Assembly: GCF_037042905.1 (NCBI RefSeq)
Contig: NC_087252.1
Span: forward strand, 37,891,056-37,955,055
Direction of reading: 5' to 3'
Origin: Lytechinus pictus
Taxonomy: Eukaryota > Echinodermata > Echinoidea > Temnopleuroida > Toxopneustidae
DNA length: 64,000 bases
The notes under the pieces are model-generated. The model worked only from the letters and a program-made list of their open reading frames with translations, ran no database searches and was not told where the DNA came from. The position numbers and the translations under genes were made by a program. Below, in pieces: positions 25,086 through 36,729 of the stretch (positions within the stretch are counted from its first letter, which is position 1; each line of letters opens with the position of its first letter).

Positions 25086-25690
25086 CGATGTCATATTTAC
25101 CTCTGTCATTTTACCTCTGCCATTATTACCTCTGCTATAATGACCTTTGTGCCATTTTTACCTCTGTCATTACTACCTTTGCAATTTTCACCTCTACTAA
25201 TTACCTCTGCCATAATTACCCCTGCCTTTACCTCTGCCATTTTTACCTCTGCCACTTTTACCTCTGCAATAATTACCTTTGTGCCATTTTTACCTCTGCC
25301 ACTACTATACCTTTGCAATTTTCACCTCTACTAATTACCTCTGCCATAATTACTTCTGCCATTTTCACCTCTGCCATTATTACCTCTGCCATTTTTACCT
25401 CTGCCAGTTTTACCTCTGCCATTATTACCTCTGCCATTTTTATCTCTGCTATTTTTACCTCTGTCATTTTTACCTCTGTCATTTGTACCTCTGCCATTTT
25501 AACCTCTGCCATTTTTACCTCTGCCATTTTTACATCTGCCATTATTACCTCTGCAGTAATTACCTCTGCTATTTATGCCTGTGTCATTTTACCTCTGCCA
25601 TTTTCACCTCTGCCACTTTTACCTCTGCCATTATTACCTCTGCCATCTTTACCTCTGCCATCTTTACCTCTGCCATTATTAACTCTGCCT
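25086..25690. repeat. 15-bp minisatellite, consensus TTACCTCTGCCATTT
   Basis: About 40 variant copies of a 15-bp unit, mostly TACCTCTGCCATTTT with ATT/TTT and GCC/GTC variants. The unit length is a multiple of three and contains few stops, so long open frames appear on both strands (repeated CHFYL or TSAIF on plus, MAEVK on minus). These are composition artefacts, not proteins I can support. A second-order period is visible, because the block ending GCAATTTTCACCTCTACTAA occurs twice. Confidence 0.92.
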
Positions 25691-25699
25691 GGCACCGAC

Positions 25700-27357
25700 A
25701 TAATGTATATGTGACGTAATTTATTTTCCCTCGATTGAATATTAGAGGGTAAATGACAAATCATGTGATTGCAAAGTGCTTGTTCACAACAAGGCTATTG
25801 TAGTACCATAGAGCTATTAACAAAATACGGTGTATTATCTACCCTATTTTATTTTCTCCGTGTTTTCGCGCGAATAATTACAGTTGTTGATCTCGGGCGT
25901 GTCTAGTCTTGTTCCAAGGATGACCAAGGCTTCAATTATTATGTCGACAAACAAAACCATCTCCAAACAATAATAACAGCAAACAATCACACAATCTGTT
26001 CGTTATACCTCCCTCAGGTGAATAGATGACTTAGGGGCCGCAAAGAGTGCATAACGATGGAGGTAATTGTATGCAAATAATTGGTGGAGGACAATAGCCG
26101 GTCCGTTATAACGTAATCGCTATTCATCCAGAAATAACAAACTTGGAGACAACACGATGGAACAAAACAAGGAACGGTAAAGTACAAAAACGTGTTAGTT
26201 TGTTCATGCAGGCACGAAAAGGGGTCAAGAGTATTAGGGGTTATTTTTTCGCATGGAAATAATCAAAAGTTTCTGCAATTTTGCAGAAAATGATAATAAC
26301 GAGGATGATGCAGAATACGACCAATACGCTGACTGAGCTCATCGGTATATAGGCCTAACATTTTCTTTTGAGTGTAGGCCTATGTGGTTCGCGTGTATAT
26401 ACTTGTAATTATTGAACAATACCTGAACTACACTTCGAAATAATAGCCAATGCCAAATTACCAATCCATTCTGATGTAACGCTTTGCGTGATGATCATAA
26501 TTCTCTATTTTAACATCCAAAAACAACCCAAGTATTCCACTGGTCCCTTCCCTGTGAATACATATATTATTACATCTTACGTAACACTCACGAATCCGTA
26601 TTTAGTACGCTGTGGAAAAACTAGCTAGTCTACTGTGCATACAATTCACTGGAGTTAAGGGTCTGAATGTGCAGCCTATATATGTCTTGTGTACTGAAGG
26701 CCTCATATGCTAGTCTTTGCGTGGAGACCCACATGTTAATCAAAGTTTCAATCAGGGTCTGTGTCTGCAGATTAGAGAAAAAACAGTCTTTCCCACATAA
26801 GGAAGGGGGTTGCGGGACGAGAAAGATTTAAAGAATGAAAGAGAGAGAGAGAGAAGAGAGGAGATAAAGGGCGGCGGGGGGGGGGGCTGTATCTATAGAC
26901 TACCCCATTCTCGGTCCAGTAGTTCTGGGTGAACCCATCGGGGGCACACAAAAATCAACAAGTTTATCCAACCGAGCAAACAATAGACTCACAGCTGTTC
27001 GTGTCTTTGTTCGGGCGTGAAAGTCTCATCTCATTTGGTGCGGTGCGGTAGGTGTATTTGCTTATTGAATTTCGAAACGGGCATTTACATTTGCGAAATA
27101 GGAGAAAAAAAAATAACGACACGAGTGTGTGAGTCACTGCAGTGCAATATGGAGGGTATTATACCTCGAGTTTCGCAATATGCTGAAATTTAGGCAAGAT
27201 TCGGAGAGGAAACAATAAATAATGATTCTTGGGAAACCGTAACCGAAGTCTTTGGCTTGAAAATCAACCATCTTCCAATAAGATCAATTCTTATTTGTAA
27301 CCGGCAAACAGGCTTAACAGGTCATAATTGGAAAGACAGTTTCAACCCCAACCAACC
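25700..27357. other. No gene recognised; (GA)n and poly-G
   Basis: Single-copy-looking sequence with no recognised coding exon. (GA)n lies at 26834-26862 and a G run at 26876-26887. It lies within the proposed Ig-gene intron. Confidence 0.4.
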
Positions 27358-27603
27358 CGCACTGTAAAAACTGTGGTGTTAAAACTGACACCAGTGGGTG
27401 TTAATAGAGGACCACACCCTCTGGTGTTAAAATTACACCCTAGAGATTGAATATAACACCAAAGAGTGTACATGTAACAACCAAAGGTGTTGCAATAACA
27501 CCTATAGGTGCTAAACTAACACTGTCAATTTAACACCGGTGTAAAATAACTGGTGTGGTACTCTATGTACACCGGTTAACACCGCAGTTTTTGCTGTGTG
27601 CAT
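27358..27603. mobile_element. MITE family J, copy 1
   Basis: CACTGTAAAAACTGTGGTGT at the left is mirrored by CACCGCAGTTTTTGCTGTGT at the right. The body repeats the word GGTGTTA/TAACACC about a dozen times. A second copy lies at 49160-49405 with the same internal order. Confidence 0.85.
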
Positions 27604-27609
27604 GTGTAC

Positions 27610-27655
27610 CTAAAAGAGAGGAAGAGAGAGAAAGAGAGAGGGAGAGGGGGAGAGA
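27610..27655. repeat. (GA)n microsatellite
   Basis: Purine-only run of GAGAGA with interruptions, directly after the MITE. Confidence 0.9.
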
Positions 27656-28481
27656 GAAATCCTTTATGTATAAATATGTAAATTTTCCCCTTTGAACCTA
27701 GTCATACTATATATAATAACAGGATCCAGTTCTACTATATCAAAATGGTCACAGTGTGGAAAATATGGAAGTCCCGTCTCTTTCATGCCAACTTGATTAC
27801 GTAATAGCATTTATATCTGGGAGTGGAGCACAAACGTTAATGGCATTAATTCACTAATTTTCTGTTATTATGACAAAAGGTTCATTGCAATTTCTGTTAG
27901 CACAAAGTTAGTGTAAAGTTCACATACCCTCATGCCAATTAGAATTCAATCCCACGGCAGCTAACATTGTGGTTAGAAAGCCCTGGAATGTTGGCACCAA
28001 AATATTCTAATTCGATGTTCAAGGATAAACATTAAAACAAAAAAAGAAATTGGTAGTCGATTTTTGTTCCGACAATAACTTCTGGATTCTTTTCCGCGAT
28101 TAGATCTGGGGTCGGCAACACATAGCTTAGCAATCATCGCAGACGGTAGACTTATTTTGTTAGATTGATTGCATTGATTACAAAGTACAATTAATCTTTA
28201 CAAAAAATCAAGCATACGATTAATCAGTAACCTTTGTGTTACAGAATCCAAGTTGTTGTGGATGAAAATTAGAAGGTTTTTATTTTTATTACGGTATTGC
28301 ATTCACAATTTCGCTGCACTGCAATCGCATTGAGCTTGCGGTCGCATTCATTCGAATAAAATATGGATACTTCTGGAGACAAGACTAGCAGTAGCACGGA
28401 AAATCATTATCATTACTTCATAGGTCGAAACCAGTACTTAATAAGGACGTCACAAAGAGCATGATTAATAACATGCTTTAA

Positions 28482-29059
28482 AGGTCTATTCTCCGGGCTG
28501 AGAATATTTATATCTAAATAGATAGAGTAAAATTCACAGAGCAAAATGCTGAAAATTTCATCAATTTCTGACTAGCGAAGTAATTGAACTACAAAGTGTA
28601 GCAATATATTGTGAGAACAGTTATATACACGTCGTCAATAATATTCATTAGATCGGCTGATGATGTCACATCTCCACTTTCCCTTTTCTTATGTTATTAC
28701 ATGAAATCATAATTGTTTCATTTTTTCATTGTATGAATGATATGTATCCCTTGTAATGATTTAAGTTACAGCAATGAATATCTAATGCACTAAATCAGTT
28801 GTCATTCCTTTTTTTTAGTTCTTGAAGGTAAACATTTAATTTCATATAATAAAATACAAAAGAACAAGTGGGGATATGACATCATCAGTTTTCCATTGAA
28901 TATTCATGAAGACATGCCTAGAACCGTTTCACCGGAATAATTCAAATCTTTAAATTGCCATGACTTTGTTATTCCTTCTCCGATTTTTAAATCAAATTTT
29001 CAGTGTTTAGTTTGTCTGATTTTTCTTTATCAGTTCAAATCATATTATTGCCAGCCTTT
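28482..29059. mobile_element. TTAA-type foldback element, family F
   Basis: TTAA (28478-28481) precedes AGGTCTATTCTCCGGGCTG. The body carries the family words AGAGCAAAATGCTGAAAATT, CGGCTGATGATGTCACATC and AAGTGGGGATATGACATCATC. The right end has decayed (CCAGCCTTTTATC). Confidence 0.7.
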
Positions 29060-30233
29060 TATCATATGATAATGTGATAAAGCTCAAATGAGGTACATTG
29101 ATAATATATTTTGTCCATGTCTTACATTTTCCCGGGACACAATATAATACAATTTCTAAAACATATACACTAAAGGACACAATCCTCTTATATAATAGCT
29201 CCTGCTACATTTACACTATATACGGAAATATTCACCTTCATAGTGTCAACACTAACAGCACAATATGATTTTGAGGAAATATGATTTGCAAAACCAATGG
29301 CTACTATATCATATTATATATCAGCATCAGTGAAGCTCTATATAGGCAATAGGCGTTAAATAATAGTCCCCATTTTTTTTTTTTTTGGGGGGGGAGGAGG
29401 TTTATGTTGGGCTCCTCAGTCGATTTCGACTATTGGGGGGGGGGGGGGGTTAATTACAGCTACATTTTATTCAAGTCTTGATATTTATTCTATAATTCCT
29501 AGAAACACGACTGACAACACTTGGAATGAATAGGTAATAAAATACCAACTCATGTAATAGGAGAAAGGGGTACATCAAGCATCTCAGCTCAGTGCTGAGG
29601 AAGATGATAAACTAGATACATTACATGTAGTCCATTGATGACATTTATGTAACTAAAAACCCCAGTTCCTCTCAAATGAGGCCAAAATGATCATCATAGA
29701 GGTATCTCACTTGTACCTCCATGAAGATACTGAGCACAAATTCTGATGGACGACATCGGTTGAATGTAAAGTGGATGCACCCTACATCATAATACGGCTA
29801 TATGGTAAAGTCATTAACACATGCGTGACCTGCTAACAAGCAAGGCCGAGGCATTCAAGTTATGCATATGTGTCAACCATGATGATGCACAATTGAATAC
29901 AATAGAACAGGATCATGAATTATAATAAGATGAAAATGTAACAAAAACATTGCCGATAGGATTGATGATGGAAACTCATGCGCGCACAGGTTCTTTGTGT
30001 GCACTTTGTTACGGCAACACTGCTCTGTTTATATCTCCGTTAATATACTACTCGGGTTCTGTCATTCAGGTATTGATTGATTGAAACTTGATAATCCACT
30101 AAATGCTGTTGTCTATACGCAGATATACACGATACTCCCGTGAACTTAGGAATGGTGATAGCTCATAATTAGGTTAAACAAAAACAGGATACAGCAATAA
30201 CAAAGGATAACGGCATCATCATCATAACTTACC
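29060..30233. other. No gene recognised; poly-T/poly-G pair
   Basis: Poly-T with G runs at 29370-29397 and poly-G at 29436-29449. The rest is unremarkable sequence immediately 3' of the candidate signal-peptide exon, so it would be the start of that gene's first intron. Confidence 0.4.
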
Positions 30234-30303
30234 TCCGACATAGATCATAACAAACATCCGCCACGAAATGAAGCTACATTTTAAAGAGGAGATTTCCGCC
30301 ATG
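30234..30303 (-). CDS. Candidate signal-peptide exon of the Ig membrane protein
   Basis: On the minus strand, ATG in the context GAACCATGG starts a 70-nt coding stretch that ends GGAG before GTAAGTTATG, a strong donor, in phase 1. It encodes a short polar N-terminus, then the hydrophobic run FISWRMFVMIYVG, as expected of a secretion signal. Joined in phase to the acceptor at 7721 it makes Ala and continues SLMC, giving a plausible signal-peptidase site just before or near the first Ig domain. The join is inferred from phase and strand only. The intron would be about 22.5 kb, and the exon could belong to another gene or splice first to an unseen exon. Confidence 0.5.
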
Positions 30304-30950
30304 GTTCTTCGTTCTGGATATTCAAAAATATGCCAGCATAAAAATGAATAATCCACGGGTGATAGTCCTGTGCTATTGCACCATTTGGAGCTCCGATTCT
30401 GCCGAAGAGATCGGGTTTATTGAAATCCTGGCACGTTCTTTGTCGTCGCATGTCATGTGTTGGCTTTGTGTCGACGAATCAGCTGGGCAGATCGCGAAAA
30501 AGGAAAACATAGAAAATACCGTCTGCGTCGCAACACACGCAATGCTAGGGACCCCCGATGTGTTTCGTCTTCTGCTGATACACACGAATTGAAACTCTGT
30601 GGTTAGCGAACGAGCGACGAAGTGTGTGTATGAGGATGAGCTCACCCGCCGAGAGGCTAGGGAAGACCTCGATAGCGAGCTCCGTCGGTGTAATTGTTAT
30701 GCGCAGTTTGCCCGGATTTCGATCCAGAGAGCGCAAGACACGTGCCAAAGCATAATTACTTTAGTGACGTCATTTAGGTCATGTGATCCGCTGTTTCTAG
30801 GGGAATCCCCAGCCTTTTTTGACTCATCTTCGTCTGCGGAGCCCCGTTGGCGGTGGGGCATAAATTTGATTGAGAGACACGCCTGCGTCTCTCCACTCCG
30901 ATCAATTTGAAAGCATTAGTTTCTTAATGAACTAGTTCATTATTATAAAG
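30304..30950 (-). promoter_or_regulatory. Possible promoter and 5' UTR of the Ig gene
   Basis: The roughly 650 bp upstream of the candidate start is richer in CpG and less repetitive than its surroundings, with words such as GCGAACGAGCGACGAAG and CTCCGTCGGTG. No convincing TATA box was placed. Open frames on both strands here (30344-30910) start at arbitrary codons, overlap one another and have no domains, so I read the region as regulatory. Confidence 0.35.
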
Positions 30951-31084
30951 GTTTCGAAGAACAGTTTCGAGCATTGGTAGTATATGAATGCCTAGTAATA
31001 ATAAATTATAATAATATAGGTATATTTCCCGGTATATTTACCCATGGAAGCCACTTCAGTTCTGAAAACTACTGTTCTCCCAGC

Positions 31085-31262
31085 GGGCCCTGCTATTATA
31101 ACCCGGGCTTTAGCTCGGCTGCCTAGGCGCTCAAGCATTCAAGGAATTTCTTCCTACCGGGTACCCATTCACCTCAACTGGGTTAAGTGCAGCAAAATGT
31201 GGGAAAAAATTCTTGCTGATTACGCCATGGCTGGGATTCGAACCCACGAGCCTCTGCAGTAT
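31085..31262 (-). mobile_element. tRNA-derived SINE
   Basis: Carries GGGCTTTAGCTCGGCTGCC, CATTCAAGGAATTTCTTCC, GGTACCCATTCACC and a T-arm-like GGGATTCGAACCCACGAGCC at the tRNA-like head. It is the inverse orientation of the copy at 33095-33300. Confidence 0.65.
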
Positions 31263-31465
31263 TGGTATATCTATTTATTTACTTATTTGCCTTCTTTACC
31301 CAGGGTAGCCTGTTCAGTGATTAACACAATTTTATCAACCAGGGCCCTGCACATACACATAGAACGATCATAGAACATATCATATAAAAACATGAGAAGT
31401 CGACATTATTACATTACAATACAATTACAATAGAGTGAATGGGTCATATCCAGGTTATAGATTCA

Positions 31466-32037
31466 AGGAAACCAAAACCCAAGAAGAGAAGTAAATCATA
31501 TTGGAAAGAGTAAAATGAGAGGAACAATTACAAAAAGTTTCATCAAAATTGGTTATGAAATAAGCAAGTTATGGATGTTTAAAAAGTTTTGTTATACTTT
31601 CCATGGGGATCCTCAAATTGGCAAACGTGCTTTTAAAATGGTTGATTTTGTGGACAACTCTCCATTTGTTTTGTACACAAATTTTCAGATTTTCCCCATT
31701 ATTTGACATTATCTCCTTCTGACCTTGACAAATGTGGTGTGAATAATATTTTCCCATGACATATTTTGTGCTCAGAAGGAGGCAAGATGCAATTTGAAAG
31801 GTAAATGAGGAAAATATGAAAATTTGTGTACAAAACAAATGGAGAGTTGTCCACAAAATCAGCCATTTTGAAGCACGTTTGCCAATTTGAGGATCCCCAT
31901 AGAAAGTATTTACAGGAGTTTTCAAACTCCCATAACTTGCTTATTTCATAACCGAGTCTGGTGAAACTTTTTTAAATTGTTCCTCTCATGTTACTCTTTC
32001 CAATAAGATTGCATCTCTTCTTGGGTTTTGGTTTCCT
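31466..32037. mobile_element. TTAA-type foldback element, family K, 572 bp
   Basis: Ends AGGAAACCAAAACCCAAG and CTTGGGTTTTGGTTTCCT, with TTCA on the left and TTAA on the right. Long, well-preserved arms contain mirrored GGGGATCCTCAAATTGG and CCAATTTGAGGATCCCC. The arm spacer near 31745 is about 60 bp. The open frames in the arms are mirror artefacts. Confidence 0.88.
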
Positions 32038-32154
32038 TTAAGTATATGACATAAAGGTTCGCTTATCAATTCGATGACGAGTTTAACCATTTTTTTAGAA
32101 CACTCATCAAGATCCAGGGCTTTGTTGCTATAGAAACACAATGAATAAAACAAA

Positions 32155-32216
32155 TAACAACAAAAACAATAATGATGATGATGATGAGAACAATAATAAT
32201 AATAATAATGTTGATG

Positions 32217-32250
<34 letters not shown>

Positions 32251-32300
32251 TGATAATAATGGTAACATTAATGAAAATGATAATAATAATAAAACTAGAA
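32155..32300. repeat. (AAT)n microsatellite
   Basis: Long AAT/GAT run. Translated frames are poly-Asn on plus and poly-Ile on minus. Confidence 0.95.
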
Positions 32301-32424
32301 ATAATACTGAGTATTATAACAGTTCCTGAATGAAAAAAACAAACAAATAAAACAAATAATGATTTAATCAATCAACAGAAGCAGTATGGATCAATCAGTC
32401 GATTAAGGAACGCTACTGGCCCAA

Positions 32425-33045
32425 CCGTCCTTTAGGCTCGGCCCCGCTGCACTTACGGATGCAAAGAGAATGTAAAGCGGAACAAAATCTTGCCATCCGT
32501 TGGAAAACGCTATGCATCCGTTAAGTACTCATTGTGATTTCATCCGCGCAAGAAGTTTTGAGCTGCACAAGACTTTTAAAACGGATGAAATTTCCCCCAT
32601 GTACGATGTAAATCCGCATCATATACGAGCAAAAAAGTAAACGTTCTATGTCCATTATCATCCGTTAAACGTCCGCTGTATCCACTCCGCATCCTCTGTA
32701 CATGCTCGCAACTCACATCCATTGAAGCTGAACAACGGAAAGAGGGAGAAAAGATAGGGTACATGGGACGTATATACTGTACATCGTTAGTATCACGGAA
32801 ATAGAAAGTATGGATTTATATAAGCGAATGCATCTCGTAAATAAAGTATTCAAAACCCTCGGTAGCCTTTTCGGACCTGCCATCCACTTCCATCCGTTTT
32901 TATCCGCTAGGTTTCCGATGAACATCCGTTAACACCCGCGCTACATACTATCCATGTCCGTTCTTTTCCGTTATGTTTCCGCAAAACTTTCTCAAATTTT
33001 GTCAATTTCTTGAGCGGATGAAAACGGATGGAGCCACCCCCATAA
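32425..33045. repeat. Element rich in ATCCGTT / AACGGAT words
   Basis: CATCCGTT, ATCCGC and their complements occur over a dozen times in about 600 bp, in both orientations. G/C-rich ends lie near CGGCCCCGCTGCACTTACGG and GGATGGAGCCACCCCC. This is probably a degenerate inverted-repeat element; no target duplication was found. Confidence 0.5.
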
Positions 33046-33094
33046 CTTTGCTCGACCACTGCCTCCTTTATGAATGCATTTTATTTTCGTCAGC

Positions 33095-33300
33095 CAGTGG
33101 GACAGGAAGGGTGCTGCACTCAACCCAGGTGAGGTGAATGGGTACCTGGCAGGAATTTATTCCTTGAAACGCCGAGCGCTGGAAAGGCTGCTTGAGCTAC
33201 AGCCGGGATAATAATATCCAAGTAGATTGGAAGCGCATAGAGCCGTTATTCATAATGTGTTATGCGCTATACAAGAACTGACTATTATTATTATTACCGC
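33095..33300 (+). mobile_element. SINE body and tail
   Basis: Contains GTGCTGCACTCAACCCAGG, GAATGGGTACCTGGCAGG, GAGCTACAGCCGGGATAATA and GCGCTATACAAGAACTGAC, and ends in (ATT)n. It is the same body as at 9440-9660. Confidence 0.75.
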
Positions 33301-33871
33301 TAAACTTTCAGTAGCTAAAGCGTTTGCCGTTAGATGGCGCTCTGCAAGATTCATTTCCCCGCCACAATAAGCTCTTGAACATGTTGAACACCGACAGATT
33401 TTGCACTGTGAACATCTGATTACCCAGGTACATTACGTATAGCTTGTATCTCCTTTTGACTAAAACTAAGAATATTTCCACTCGATTACACAAGCTCCGT
33501 ATTCTCTCTAAATTCCTTCGATTAGAATTTGATCCTAGTTGGGAATCAATCACAGTAAAACGCTGCAAGTTTAAATTTTTAACACAACGTTGTTTACTAT
33601 ATTAACCTTACATCGTAGCTGTTCAGGTACTTAAAATGAGTGTATAAAATCTTAAACAACAAAGTTCAAAATGCAATACTTAATTCTGAATGAATATTAA
33701 GCATGGTTGTTTAAAATGTTAAACAACTTCTGTTAGAACGGCGTTGTATAAAAGTGTTAAACAGCGCTTATAATGAAATGTATAGAGTGAGAAAAATGTT
33801 ATGTAAATAAAGACTTTCAGCCTTATTTGTGATAAGCTCCATCATCGAAATTAGAGGGTGGTTAACTTTAA

Positions 33872-34196
33872 GAATATTAAGGCCCGTACTCTGAAGTCAG
33901 GTTTAACTTAAACCATGTTCTAAGTCTGTGCTAAAATGATGGGGAGCCAAACATTCTAACATTCTGTTTATGTTGTATACTTCTTATGTTTACTATTTTG
34001 TTTCCTTTTGCTTTCATAATGTTGAAAAATACTTCAGTTATCATTCCCAGACTATTTGGGTGTCGTATGAGTTGATAAATTGGATGTGTACTGTTGGGGA
34101 TTTGTGCCCCAATGGCTCTCCATAGTTGAACCACAACTTGAAACCAGGGTCTGATTTAGACCCGAGTTCAGAATAAGGGCCATTAAGTTTAGGAAT
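33872..34196. repeat. Foldback element, family L, copy 1
   Basis: AAGGCCCGTACTCTGAAGTC at the left and GAGTTCAGAATAAGGGCC at the right are mirrored ends. The second copy is at 60970-61148. The minus-strand open frame 33931-34134 lies wholly inside it. Confidence 0.7.
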
Positions 34197-34209
34197 TTAG
34201 TCCGATTCA

Positions 34210-34470
34210 TAATAAATAATAATAATAATAATAATATGCAACATTTATATAGCGCTTAATACAAATGTTTCTAAGCGCTACATACTATTACCCCGGCTTT
34301 AGCACGGCTACCCTGATCGGGCGCATCGAGCATTCAAGGAATTCCTTCCTACCGGCCAGAGTGGCAAATGTAGATAAACGCCTTGCCAAAGGACGCTAGT
34401 GCTGTGATTGGATTTGAACCCGGACCTTGTGGTTCACAGTCTGGAGACTTACCCACTGAGCAACGACACC
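34210..34470 (-). mobile_element. tRNA-derived SINE
   Basis: On the minus strand the head reads like a tRNA: A-box-like GTTGCTCAGTGGGTAAG, an anticodon-loop-like CTGTGAACC and a T-arm GTCCGGGTTCAAATCC. The SINE body follows, with an (AAT)n tail at 34216-34236. It is a transposed pseudo-tRNA, not a functional tRNA, because no matching acceptor stem closes it. Confidence 0.7.
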
Positions 34471-34679
34471 TCTACAATCGGTAGTTTTCACAACCACTAC
34501 GCACTAGACATTTCCTGGAACGTGGAGAATCTATTCTCAAAAATCCTTCATGACGAAGCAGTCTTTGTCGAAATTCGGTGAATCAAAACAGCAGTGTCGT
34601 CAGTGACTCTGGACAAACCGCATATTTGTAATTTTTTGTCAGCTCCGAACCTTATGACGACCAGCGGAGGGTTGAGGAT

Positions 34680-36482
34680 GCATATTTGGAATCCAGTTTA
34701 CACGAAGTGATCGCTGCTATGTCAGGAAAACGACCCAGAGGATAAGATATGTGCAACTATCGTCCAATTTCACTTCCTACACATCCATCTCAAAGTTACT
34801 TGAAAAAAATGATGTGCTCACACTTAATCAAATTTTAACTGACTGTCAAATATTATGTGATTCTCAGTTTGGTTTTAGGAAAAAAAAACAATCAACTGTT
34901 CATACTTTACTTTCTTTTCATGATAAGGTTGCATGTGCGGTTGATAAGTAATTACATGCTATTGGTATATTGGTGGACCTTTGCAAGCCCAAGGCCTTCG
35001 ACTTGACCAACCATTAGACCTATACTTTGTTATATAAATTATCACACAATGGTATTCGTGCGAAGGCCTTGGATCGGTTCAGGAGGTACCTCACTGTCTT
35101 CTCGTAGACGATTTTTTTCTTATGCGGGTACAAGACACTAGTTTGAAATTGATATCTCGCGGAGTACCCTAAGGAACACTCCTTGGTCCCTTACTTTTCA
35201 TTCTTTACATTAATAATTTGAAAAATTCTTCCAATATTTTGTCATTTATTTTGCTTGCTGATAATTGATTTTTTTTCCATCTCACCGTGACCCCCACACA
35301 CTGCTTAATCTATTGAAAAGAGAACTTCAATCAGTAATATTTGGTAATTCTCTTAAAAATCTACCTGGTCAAGCAATTATGGATAATGTCAATTTTATAT
35401 TTACCAAATTTCCTGAGCTCTACATTGATCATGATTTGTCTTGGAAGCGTCACATTAATTACTTATGTAAATTGATTTCTAGAAATATTGGTATTCTAAA
35501 CAAACTAAAAAAAATTCTTGATTATATACCATTAAACTTATATATGACTCTCATTTCATCACGACTAAATTATGGAATATTGACTTGGGGCAATACTAAC
35601 AAGACCTTATTAGACATGTTATTTAAATTGAAAAAGTGGGCTCTGCATGCACAAATCAATTTTCCAGAAAAATAATAAAATCCTGAAAATTCATGAACTA
35701 TACGAATTTTACCTGGGGTATATTTATGTTTTAACCCTCAAAAGACTATCTACCGGAAATGTTTCATCCTTATATCAAAGAAACAGCATCATCCATTCTT
35801 AGCCTACCCGCCAAAGGGACTCATTCCACCTTCCACCTATCGTACGTTATTTGCTAAAAGAACGATTTCATTTGAAGGACCTAGGTTTGGAACCATCTTC
35901 CAAACGAAATAACTAGCTGTTTATATTTAAATACCTTTAAACTGTTAAATGTAAATTGAAATCCTTTCTTTTATAATGGACTAACTTAAGACGCACTGGC
36001 TGAACAAAATGTAAGATGTATTTGCCTTGAACCCTTTTTCTGACTAAAATATCAGAAATGTGACAAGACATAATCAGCTGCACCCTGCTGACTACTTGTC
36101 AAGTCAGTTTGACTAATTTGTTTTAAAAGAGTGTATTCTGCGTTGGTTTTGAATTTTTCTCTTTCTTCGCACATTCCCCTCTCTCCTATTATCCAATTTC
36201 CCTCACATTCTTTACCCCACGATTTCTTAATGCTTAACTTTGGCCCTTCCAGATGAATGTAGTCTAATATTTTTGTATGTGTCCGATCTCCTTCCTGCTG
36301 ACTTTACAAATTTGTTTTATTTATGCAGATTCCTTCATATTTCACTTTCATTTATTGCCATCGTCATAATCTTCTACATATATTCTGAGTTACAATCAAA
36401 TGAATTTCTTGTATTTTGTTGATATTTTGTTATATATTTTGTAAAGTATGAGAACATATTCAAATCAAATCAAATCAAACAT
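34680..36482 (+). pseudogene. LINE reverse-transcriptase remnant with (ATCAA)n tail
   Basis: Broken reading frames carry the ordered motifs of a non-LTR reverse transcriptase: NYRPISL with ISKLLEK (about 34755-34806), SQFGFRKKKSTVH-like (about 34865), a LVDLCKPKAFD stretch in place of the usual LDLSKAFD (about 34972), GTLLGPLLF-like after a shift (about 35175), the DxSWKxHI..K..R..G.L.K thumb region (35425-35520), RLNYGILTWG (35570) and a WNHLP-like end near 35890. Stops and frameshifts are numerous. The 3' end is a repeated ATCAA tail at 36460-36482. It resembles CR1/L2/jockey-type LINEs. The copy is dead. Confidence 0.85.
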
Positions 36483-36729
36483 GTGAAATAATAGCGGATA
36501 ATGTTTGAAGTTGAAATTATCTTTATCAATACACGCTCAAAGTGTATACGAATTGGCCTACCATGAATAGTGGATAGTTATCAATCAGAAAATATTATTT
36601 ACACGAATCCCTAGAAATCCCCCCCCCCAAAAAAAAAAAAAAAATTATATATGCAATCGACATGATATTCCTCTTGATTTGAGCTTGGGCGTCTGAATAT
36701 CTTTGTGACTTTTACAAACAGCCAATTAA

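Noticed and set aside
25037..25764. Long open frames on both strands (up to 225 residues)
   Set aside because: They are translations of a 15-bp minisatellite; the period is a multiple of three and the unit has few stops, so the frames stay open without coding selection.
30344..30910. Open frames on both strands near the candidate signal exon
   Set aside because: They overlap one another in several frames, start at non-ATG or arbitrary codons and show no domain; CpG-rich promoter sequence explains them better.
31515..31925. Mirrored frames on plus and minus
   Set aside because: They are the two arms of foldback element K translated in opposite directions.
32066..32371. Poly-Asn and poly-Ile frames
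   Set aside because: They are (AAT)n microsatellite.
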